From NCBI GenBank assembly GCA_031267005.1, contig JAIRZX010000088.1:1-8527 (forward strand): a stretch of DNA of 8,527 nucleotides, given 5' to 3'. Below are positions 1-5,962 of this stretch, piece after piece; positions within the stretch are counted from its first letter, which is position 1; every line of letters begins with the position of its first letter. The position numbers and the translations under genes are program-made. The notes beneath the pieces were generated by a model that had not been told where the DNA came from, did no database searches, and saw nothing but the letters and a program-made list of their open reading frames with translations. The DNA is from Deltaproteobacteria bacterium. GTDB lineage: Bacteria; Desulfobacterota; Desulfarculia; Adiutricales; Adiutricaceae.

Positions 1-1
1 G

Positions 2-3000
2 GCCGGCACCGGGTACGTGGACGGCTCGCCCGGCCTTCCGGGCGTCGGCGCCACCCCGGAGGGACGGCGCGAGGCGGACGACGCGGACGGCTTCGCGGCC
101 GGGGAGGCTTTGAGCCTCGGGCGAGCCGGGGGGGGCGGCGGGGACGCGGCCCGCGCCGCTCCGGCCGCCTGGCGGGGGCCCGTGGAGGGCGTGCCGGTCA
201 TGATGCCCCTGGCCATGGACTTCCCGCAGGGGGCGACGGTCTCCTGGGCTGTCGCGGCCTGCGCCGAGCGCCTGGCGGCCCTGGACGGCGCGACCCTGAC
301 CGAAAGCTTCCCCGGCTGGGGCAGGGTCATGAAGATCCTGGGCAAGGACGGGCCCGCGCAGTCCTATTTCACGAGCGCGATAGTCTTCGACCAGTACGGG
401 TCCGCGCCTTCGGTCGAAGGCTTCAGGACCCGCGGCTGGGCGGGGGCCCTGTACCCGGGGCCTTCCCTGTCCCTCCACGTGGAGACCGGCCCCGGCGCGG
501 CGCAGAGATCCGCCAGGGCCCCGGGCGTCAAGGGGCGCGTGGCGGTGGACCGGCAGCTCCTGGGCGCGGATCTTGCCTACGCCGTGAAGATAGGCTTCCT
601 GAGCGTCCTGGCGCAGGCCGCCGAGGGCCCCTCGAAGAAGGTGAGCGAGCTCACGCTCCTCGCCTCGGGCGACGACGCGAGGCTGAGGAAGCTCTCCCGC
701 GGCGCGGAGCTGCCCGCCCGCCCCAAGGAGAGTCTGGGCTACATGCTGAAAAAGCGACTGGAGGAGACGGGCGCCGGGCCCGCGCTCTCCAGCCCGGACG
801 GGAGGCTGGGCGGCCGCGAGCTCCTGGCGCGGATACGGGAGGTCTCCGAGTTTTCGGGAGGCATGGGGCCGGAGCTTCTGGGAGCGCTCCTGATGCCGAT
901 GGGCGCCGACTTCGCGGCGGCGGCGCTGAGCCTGGTCCTGAGCGGAGCGGCCTTCGCGCCGATGGATCCGGAATGGCAGAGGCTGAGGCTCAAGGGCGCT
1001 CTCCTGGACGCCGACCCGGATCTCCTCATGCTCTCCGTCGCGGCTAACCCCATGGCGGAGGAGCACCAGGCGCCCAGGCTCGTCTTCAGGGACGGGGGCC
1101 GGCTGAGCCCTCTCCCAGGCCTCAGGCCATCCCGCTCGCCCCTGCCGGCGGGCACGGCGGCGGTTTTGTACTCCGGGGGGTCCGGCCCGGCCGCGGGGGC
1201 AGTCGTGACGCACCAGGCCCTTTCGGCCAGGGCCAGGCAGATAAGGGACGCCTGGAAGATTGCCTCCAGGGACAAGTGCGCCCTGCTGACCGGATCGTCC
1301 GCCCCGGAGGCGGTGCCGGTAATCTGCGCGGCCCTGCTCGCCGGGGCCGAAGTGTGCCTCCCCCCCTCCTGGGCCAGGGAATCCGGCGCGGCGTTTCTGG
1401 ACTACGCCGGGCGCGAGGGGGTGACCGTGGCCTTCGTGCCGGCGCTCCTTTCCCGTGGCATACAGAGCGGCGAGGCCCCCAAGACCCTGAGGGTCTGCGT
1501 GGCCGTGGGGGGCAGGGTGAGCTTCTACCGGCCCCAGCCCTTCGCCTTCTGGGGCGACTGGGGCCCCCGGGAGACCTTGGGCGCGGGCCTCAGGCGCAGG
1601 CTGGACCGCCAGGAGGCCGTGCACCCGCTGGGCTGGCCTTCGCCGGGCGTCGAGTGCGCGGTCATATCCCGGACGGGGAGCATGAGGCCTTTGGGGCTCG
1701 CGGGGGAGATAGCCATCGGCGGGGCCTTCGTGGCGCGGGGCTACCTTAACCGCCGCGACGAGAGCGCCCGCCGCTTCATGCTGGACCCGAGGGCCCCCTC
1801 GGGCGGCGCGGAGCCGAGGCTCGTGTTCCGGACGGGGCTCCGGGGCGAGGCCTGCCAGGACGGGAACGTCGTGCCCAAGGGGCGTACCGGCGAGATCGTG
1901 AACGTGCTCGGCCTGGAGCCCGAGCTCCAGGACATAGAGCGGGCGGTAAAGGTCTACCCCGGCGTCTTCGACGCGAGGGTAATGCCCTTCACCGACGCCA
2001 AAGGACTGCTCTTCACCGAGTGCTACGTCGTGCGGCGCGGGCACGCGGCCCCGGCACCGGCCGCGGCCGCCAGCAGCGGCCCCTCCGCGTCCTTCTCCAG
2101 CGGCGAGGCGCTCTGGATAGGGCCTGAGCCGCTCCCCGAGCCGGGGGACGACGGCGAAGTGGATCTGTTGGACATGCCCGACATAGCCGACGACCCGGAC
2201 GCGGTGCCCGGCCCCGCGCACGGCTTTCCCGGAAAGGACGGCGGCCCCGCCGCGTCCGGAAAGGACGGCGGCCCCGCCGCCGCGGAAAGCTGTCCCCGCA
2301 GCCAGGGCAAGGACGGGGGCCCGGCCACGGGCGGCAACGGCGCGGACCCGGCGGGCGGGCCGGCGGGCGGCGGCCCCGGCGTGCCTTCCGGGCCGGCAGT
2401 GGCCGTCGTGGACGACGACGCGCTCTTCACGAGAAAGCTGGAGGCCCACCTCCGGGCCGTGCTGCCTCCGGCCGTGGCCCCCCGTAACGTCACCTGCATA
2501 CCGTCCTTCCCGCTGACCGAGGCGGGCAGGATAGACTTCAAGAGCCTGCCCAGGCCCTGGCAGGACGGGCTCTTCGCGGCCAAGGCCCGGACCCCCAGGA
2601 CCCTGGGGGAGCATATCGTGCTCAAGGAGCTCTCAGGGCTCTGGCCGGGCAGGGACGTGGGCCTGGACGACCGCTTCTCGGACGCGGGGGGCGATTCCCT
2701 GGCCGCGGCGGAGTTCGCCTGGGCGGTTAAGGAGCGGCTGGGCTTCGGCCCGACCCCCCGGGAGGTGCTGAATTCCGCCACCTTCAGGGACCTGTCGCGG
2801 ACACTGGAGGGCATGCTGGCCGAGAGGGGGGGCGGGCTCCTCACCCTGAAGAAGGGCCGGGGACCGGCCCTGGTGCTGGTCCCGGCGGCCTCGTCCGGGC
2901 TCCTGCCCTTCCGCGCGCTGTGGGAGGCCATGCCCGGCGGGACGCCGGTCGCGGCGCTGAGCCCCTACGAGGACTTCCACCGGAGCCTCAGGCTGGCCAG

Positions 3001-3553
3001 GAAAACGGATTTGATGGGCCTCTGGGCGGAGGCTTCCGCCAACACGCTGGCCTCGGCGCTTCCCAGGGGCGGCTTCGTGATGGTGGCCGCCGGCTTCAAG
3101 TGCGCCTTGGCCTGGGAGGCCGCGAGGAGGCTCGCCCAGTCCCACGGGCTGCCGCCGAGGGCGCTCGTGCTCTTGGACGCCGCGGCCCCGCCGCCGGGGT
3201 CAGGGCCCTTCCCGAACCCCTCCCCCTCGGCCCTGAAGAAGGCCCTGGAGTCCCTCTACTACTACGAGGGAGCGGCCCCGGAGCGGCGGGAGGCCAACGG
3301 GGAGGCCCTCCTCTTCGAGCTCGCGGCCTGGTGGGTGACCCCCTTGCTCCCCTCGTCCGTGCCGGTCCTGTCGATCCGGAGCGCCGGCGGCATCCCCGCG
3401 GGGCACGTCCCTCTCCCGTGGGTCCCCGCGCCGCTCGGGGAGCTGGCCAAGGGGGGCTACAGCGAGCTCTCCGTGGACGGCGAGAGCCCCCAGCTGTTCT
3501 CGGGAAAGGGCGCGTCCGCCGTGGCCCGGGCCGTGGAGGGCCTTTTGGGCTGA
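2..3553 (+). CDS. Nonribosomal peptide synthetase, C-terminal part (C-A-PCP-TE), 5' end outside window
   Basis: This is the terminal part of a cytoplasmic NRPS assembly-line protein. The frame is open to the left edge, so the true start lies upstream; GTG at 17 has no sign of being a start. Counting that GTG as residue 1, I see the end of a condensation domain (about 57-205), an adenylation domain (about 240-845), a carrier domain (about 860-932) with phosphopantetheine site GGDSL (Ser894), and a thioesterase-like domain (about 945-1178). Domain order is standard and A6 (AGEIAIGG...VARGYL) is well kept. Other catalytic motifs are degenerate. P-loop Lys is Ala393, A5 reads WGPRE, A7 Asp is Leu608, A8 Asp is Gly625, and A10 Lys is Arg838. 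The thioesterase elbow has Gly1026 for Ser, and Ser replaces the C-terminal His. A 120-residue Gly/Ala/Pro-rich insert (675-795) separates A8 from A9. Substrate and product cannot be predicted. Family call is firm; activity is doubtful. Confidence 0.88.
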   Translation, partial: AGTGYVDGSPGLPGVGATPEGRREADDADGFAAGEALSLGRAGGGGGDAARAAPAAWRGPVEGVPVMMPLAMDFPQGATVSWAVAACAERLAALDGATLTESFPGWGRVMKILGKDGPAQSYFTSAIVFDQYGSAPSVEGFRTRGWAGALYPGPSLSLHVETGPGAAQRSARAPGVKGRVAVDRQLLGADLAYAVKIGFLSVLAQAAEGPSKKVSELTLLASGDDARLRKLSRGAELPARPKESLGYMLKKRLEETGAGPALSSPDGRLGGRELLARIREVSEFSGGMGPELLGALLMPMGADFAAAALSLVLSGAAFAPMDPEWQRLRLKGALLDADPDLLMLSVAANPMAEEHQAPRLVFRDGGRLSPLPGLRPSRSPLPAGTAAVLYSGGSGPAAGAVVTHQALSARARQIRDAWKIASRDKCALLTGSSAPEAVPVICAALLAGAEVCLPPSWARESGAAFLDYAGREGVTVAFVPALLSRGIQSGEAPKTLRVCVAVGGRVSFYRPQPFAFWGDWGPRETLGAGLRRRLDRQEAVHPLGWPSPGVECAVISRTGSMRPLGLAGEIAIGGAFVARGYLNRRDESARRFMLDPRAPSGGAEPRLVFRTGLRGEACQDGNVVPKGRTGEIVNVLGLEPELQDIERAVKVYPGVFDARVMPFTDAKGLLFTECYVVRRGHAAPAPAAAASSGPSASFSSGEALWIGPEPLPEPGDDGEVDLLDMPDIADDPDAVPGPAHGFPGKDGGPAASGKDGGPAAAESCPRSQGKDGGPATGGNGADPAGGPAGGGPGVPSGPAVAVVDDDALFTRKLEAHLRAVLPPAVAPRNVTCIPSFPLTEAGRIDFKSLPRPWQDGLFAAKARTPRTLGEHIVLKELSGLWPGRDVGLDDRFSDAGGDSLAAAEFAWAVKERLGFGPTPREVLNSATFRDLSRTLEGMLAERGGGLLTLKKGRGPALVLVPAASSGLLPFRALWEAMPGGTPVAALSPYEDFHRSLRLARKTDLMGLWAEASANTLASALPRGGFVMVAAGFKCALAWEAARRLAQSHGLPPRALVLLDAAAPPPGSGPFPNPSPSALKKALESLYYYEGAAPERREANGEALLFELAAWWVTPLLPSSVPVLSIRSAGGIPAGHVPLPWVPAPLGELAKGGYSELSVDGESPQLFSGKGASAVARAVEGLLG
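2231..2329 (+). repeat. In-frame 27-bp tandem repeat encoding GKDGGPA units
   Basis: Two nearly identical 27-bp units (2231-2257 and 2258-2284) encode GKDGGPAAS and GKDGGPAAA. A diverged third unit at 2306-2329 encodes GKDGGPAT. They lie in the low-complexity insert of the NRPS, between adenylation motifs A8 and A9, where a flexible hinge normally joins the two subdomains. Replication slippage in GC-rich DNA is the likely origin. Confidence 0.8.
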
Positions 3554-3561
3554 GGCTGTCC

Positions 3562-3593
3562 GGCGGCCCGCCCCGTTCCCGCCGGCGGCCGCC
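3562..3593 (+). promoter_or_regulatory. Intercistronic hairpin abutting the ribosome binding site
   Basis: A 7-bp perfect inverted repeat (GGCGGCC at 3562-3568, GGCCGCC at 3587-3593) with an 18-nt loop lies between the NRPS stop and the thioesterase gene. It ends one base before the Shine-Dalgarno sequence. It could tune translation or mRNA stability between the two genes, but GC-rich DNA makes short dyads common. Confidence 0.35.
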
Positions 3594-3594
3594 C

Positions 3595-3599
3595 AGGAG
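3595..3599 (+). promoter_or_regulatory. Shine-Dalgarno site supporting a TTG start
   Basis: AGGAG lies 8 nt before the TTG at 3608. No ATG or GTG start nearby is as well placed, and the protein that follows begins just before the conserved first strand of the family, so this site decides the start. Confidence 0.7.
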
Positions 3600-3607
3600 T
3601 TCGGAAT

Positions 3608-4474
3608 TTGCTCTGCGGAAACCGGGCCCGGCGCCCCGTCCTCTTCCTGCTCGCCCACGCCACCGGGAGCGCGTTCCGGTACGCCGAGCTCCTGCCCGGC
3701 CTTTCCGGGAAGGCCGACGTGGTCCCCCTGGATCTGCCCGGCCACGGGGCGAGGCGCGGGGAACCGCTCCTGCGCTCCATGGAGGGCATACGGGAGGATC
3801 TCGCGGGGCAGGCCGCCGGGGCGCTGGACGCGCGGCGCGGCGTACCCTCCCCAGGCGCCCCCCCGGAGGGGCGGGAAGCCGAGGGCGGCCCCGGCGGCCG
3901 CCCCGGCGTGAATTCGGACGGGGCCGCCGCCGCCGCCGCCGACGGCGGGGCCTCGGCCCGGGCCGGGGAAGCGGTCGGGGAGCGCGTCCCTTACTGCGTC
4001 TTCGGGCACAGCATGGGCGTCGTGAACGGCTACGTGATGACGGAGCGGCTCATGGAGTCGGGCTACGGGCCCCCCGAGCGCTTTTTCGCCTCCAGCTTCT
4101 CGGTGCCCGGCTGGCACCCCATACCCCCCGGCATGCCGGAGCTTCCGGACGTCGAGATGTGGCTGGAGAGCGCGGCGCGTTTCGGGGTCTTAAACGGCCA
4201 GCCCGTCCCCTCGCCGGAGACGGTGGAGAGCCATTCGCCCGTCTACAGGGCGGATTTGAAGGCCGTGGAGGGATACAAGCCGGAAAGGCTGACCGCGCTT
4301 CCCTGCCCGGTCACGGTAGTCTACGCCGAAAGCGACATGGTGGACTACGGGCTGGCGGCCAGGTGGGAGGGGCTCACGCCGTATCCCCCGGAGATAATAC
4401 GGGTGCCCGGAGGGCATTTCCATCCCCTCGAACTGCCGGGGCAGCTCCAGGGGATACTCCTGGAGAGGCTCTGA
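3608..4474 (+). CDS. Type II thioesterase (alpha/beta hydrolase) associated with NRPS
   Basis: This is a stand-alone thioesterase of the kind that clears wrong or stalled acyl groups from carrier-domain phosphopantetheine arms, and sometimes releases products. The 288-residue protein shows the family order: LLAHATGSAFRY (about 14-25), LDLPGHG (41-47), the nucleophile elbow GHSMG with Ser135, an Asp in ESDMVDY (Asp243 or Asp246), and the C-terminal His270 in GGHFHP. The triad therefore looks complete, unlike the integrated thioesterase just upstream. The protein is longer than the usual 230-250 residues because a Gly/Ala/Pro-rich insert occupies about residues 75-125, just before the elbow strand. 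Translation starts at TTG with AGGAG 8 nt upstream. The gene follows the NRPS by 54 bp on the same strand and is most likely co-transcribed with it. I see no signal peptide, so it should act in the cytoplasm. Confidence 0.9.
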   Translation: MLCGNRARRPVLFLLAHATGSAFRYAELLPGLSGKADVVPLDLPGHGARRGEPLLRSMEGIREDLAGQAAGALDARRGVPSPGAPPEGREAEGGPGGRPGVNSDGAAAAAADGGASARAGEAVGERVPYCVFGHSMGVVNGYVMTERLMESGYGPPERFFASSFSVPGWHPIPPGMPELPDVEMWLESAARFGVLNGQPVPSPETVESHSPVYRADLKAVEGYKPERLTALPCPVTVVYAESDMVDYGLAARWEGLTPYPPEIIRVPGGHFHPLELPGQLQGILLERL

Positions 4475-4616
4475 GGAGGCGCGGGGGGGCCTGGGAGGGA
4501 GGGAAGGGGCTGAGGGAAGGGACGGAGAGAGGCGGAGGAGGGTGTCGGACGGGAAGGTGCGGAGGAGGGGAGGGAAGGGGCGGAGGAGGGGCTCTGGCGG
4601 GGAGGGGAGGAGGCGT
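4475..4616 (+). repeat. Purine-rich tract with G-quadruplex motifs
   Basis: About five of every six bases on the plus strand are purines, mostly GGA and GGGA units. Two stretches fit a G-quadruplex pattern. At 4493-4509 there are four G-runs separated by 1, 1 and 2 bases; at 4567-4591 there are four G-runs with loops of 1, 2 and 7 bases. The 14-mer gggagggaaggggc occurs twice (4497-4510 and 4568-4581). The tract lies between convergent genes, downstream of the thioesterase gene, which has no ordinary intrinsic terminator. It may slow or end plus-strand transcription. Confidence 0.75.
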
Positions 4617-4651
4617 AAAAAAAGCCCCGCGGCCTTTCGAGGCGGCGGGGC
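4617..4651 (-). terminator. Intrinsic terminator of the minus-strand small gene
   Basis: Read on the minus strand, a hairpin (7 bp GCCCCGC/GCGGGGC, one mismatch, 4 bp, 4-nt loop; arms 4624-4635 and 4640-4651) is followed at once by seven T (4623-4617). It starts 44 nt after the stop of the 172-codon gene. On the plus strand there is no T-run, so it should act on minus-strand transcription only. Confidence 0.85.
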
Positions 4652-4694
4652 GCGAAGCCGCGGCGTCGCGGGGCGGCGGGGCGTCCTGCGGGGC

Positions 4695-5213
4695 TCAGCT
4701 TTTGATGAGCTTGATGTTGAGGTTCCGGCGGTTGTTAGCCCAGCGCTGCCACTTCTCCCCGTCGGCGGTGCCCTTGATGAGCCTGTCGGGCCAGGAGGTG
4801 GGCCAGTCGGGCCAGTGGGGGTGCTTGACCCACAGGAAGCTCATGGAGCACTTGTTGGACTGGGCGTATTTGAGGACGCGCAGCTTCTTCTCCGCGCGGT
4901 TGACGTGGATCAACTCCATCAGCTTGACCCACTTGCGGATCTGCTTTTCCAGGGTCGGGTACTTTTTCTTGTCGGGGCGGAGCTGGGCGACCTCTGGTAT
5001 GATGGAGCTGTTTAGGAGCCTCGCCGTGGTCTCCAGGCAGGCCTTCGCGAAGAAAAGGAGGTTAGGGGGGTAGACGAAGTCTATGAAGCAGTTTATCTGC
5101 TCCTGGGGGAGAGGGTAGGTGGCCTCTATGTTGGTGTCGGGGATGTAGACCTGGAGCCACTCGCTGAAAAAGAGCTTCGGGATGTCCCTTTCAGATCCGG
5201 TAGGGTCGTTCAT
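4695..5213 (-). CDS. Hypothetical protein, 172 residues, Trp-rich
   Basis: I do not recognise this family. That it is a real gene is well supported. ATG at 5213 has GGAGG with a 6-nt spacer, a candidate promoter lies upstream and an intrinsic terminator downstream. Codons end mainly in G or C, as in the resident GC-rich genes. The protein holds eight Trp in 172 residues. Five of them are in the last third, which includes HWPDWPTSWPDR (133-144) and EKWQRWANNRR (153-163). The middle (about 80-115) is rich in Lys and Arg and looks helical. I see no signal peptide, clear membrane segment, metal site or nucleotide-binding loop. Residues 38-57 are hydrophobic and aromatic but interrupted by Pro and Asn. 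The basic, Trp-rich tail could bind nucleic acid or a partner protein, but this is a guess. It forms a single-gene unit converging on the NRPS operon. Confidence 0.8.
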   Translation of the reverse strand: MNDPTGSERDIPKLFFSEWLQVYIPDTNIEATYPLPQEQINCFIDFVYPPNLLFFAKACLETTARLLNSSIIPEVAQLRPDKKKYPTLEKQIRKWVKLMELIHVNRAEKKLRVLKYAQSNKCSMSFLWVKHPHWPDWPTSWPDRLIKGTADGEKWQRWANNRRNLNIKLIKS

Positions 5214-5219
5214 CTTGAG

Positions 5220-5224
5220 CCTCC
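5220..5224 (-). promoter_or_regulatory. Shine-Dalgarno site of the 172-codon gene
   Basis: GGAGG on the minus strand lies 6 nt before the ATG at 5213. It fixes this start; a second ATG overlapping the site is in another frame. Confidence 0.75.
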
Positions 5225-5308
5225 ATTGAGACGGGTGGCGGGATTAGGGGCGCTTAAGGTTGAGCGGCCACGGTCGTCGCGCGACATTACCGCCATTTAA
5301 CAGACGTA

Positions 5309-5337
5309 AGCATAGCCTGAGCCGGGTCAAAAATCAA
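5309..5337 (-). promoter_or_regulatory. Sigma-70-like promoter of the 172-codon gene
   Basis: On the minus strand, TTGATT (5337-5332) and TATGCT (5314-5309) are separated by exactly 17 bp; each box matches four of six consensus bases. Transcription would start near 5302, giving a leader of about 90 nt before the ATG at 5213. Confidence 0.5.
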
Positions 5338-5962
5338 CCGTTTGCGCGGGCGCTGGCGCGGGGCGAAACCGTCCGGGACTGCCCGGACAAGGCGGCGGCG
5401 GGCTGTGTGGGACGGTGGCTGTTTCGCGTCGGGCAGGAATTGCGGAGGGCGGAAGGGCGGAAGGTCGAGTTCCGCCATCCGGACGCCGGCCCGGCCCGGC
5501 CCCCTGGCGTCGCTACGGCGGACGGAGGCTTGCGGGCGCCCCCACGCCGCGCGCTGCCGGGCGCCTGGTGCCGCCGAACTCCCTCAGCCTCATTTCCCCC
5601 GGCCCGGGACGGCCGCGATCAAAACGGCGCCCTGGACACCCCCGGTCTCTCGGAATCGATGCCTCTGGGGTCCTGCTCCGTCCAGAAACTAGGGCTCCCG
5701 CGCCCTCGGAACGCGCCGATCCGGAGAGGACGGCTGCGCGACGCGGTTGGCACTCGCCCTTGAGCGGGCTGTCCCGCTCCGTCACGACCGCCCGTTAACA
5801 AAGGGCCCGGCAATGACCGTCGGTTATTTTCCGGGATTCCCGAGAAATCTGCCGCTCCTTCTTCCCTTCTTTACCTGGGATTCCGTATCCGCTTCCATAG
5901 CGGAGGGGGGGCGGCGTCTTGCTCCTGGGTTCGCGATTCCCGCCGAGCGGCGAGATTGCGCG
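5338..5962. other. Non-coding stretch with several hairpins, no recognisable gene
   Basis: Several short open frames occur on both strands, but none has a convincing ribosome site, codon pattern or recognisable product. Perfect or near-perfect dyads are visible at 5371-5388 (7 bp, loop ACTG), 5762-5779 (7 bp, loop CTGT), 5806-5835 (5 plus 7 bp, 3-nt loop), 5888-5904 (6 bp) and 5941-5952 (short). The last four lie just downstream of the AAA gene stop on the minus strand. The rest of the stretch shows nothing I can name; it could be decayed coding DNA. Confidence 0.6.
5806..5835 (-). terminator. Hairpin, possible terminator or 3' stabiliser of the AAA gene
   Basis: An imperfect dyad has outer arms CCCGG (5806-5810) and CCGGG (5831-5835), and inner arms AATGACC (5812-5818) and GGTTATT (5822-5828), with a 3-nt loop. 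On the minus strand it lies about 130 nt after the AAA gene stop, followed by CCCTTTGTTAA, a poor T-tract. It may end or protect that transcript. Confidence 0.3.

Noticed and set aside
17..19. GTG as the start of the NRPS gene
   Set aside because: The frame is open to base 2, no ribosome site precedes it, and the protein would begin in the middle of a condensation domain.
4624..4651. Terminator for the plus-strand operon
   Set aside because: The hairpin has no T-run on its plus-strand 3' side; the seven A before it make it a minus-strand terminator.
2920..5073. Long plus-strand open frame of 717 codons
   Set aside because: It overlaps the NRPS and thioesterase genes in another frame and has low-complexity Arg/Gly/Pro composition; it is open only because stop codons are rare in GC-rich DNA. 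The same holds for the 302- and 305-codon minus-strand frames there.
5924..5945. tRNA-like TTCG arm (GGGTTCGCGATTCCC)
   Set aside because: The loop is nine bases instead of seven, and no acceptor, D or anticodon arm can be folded around it.
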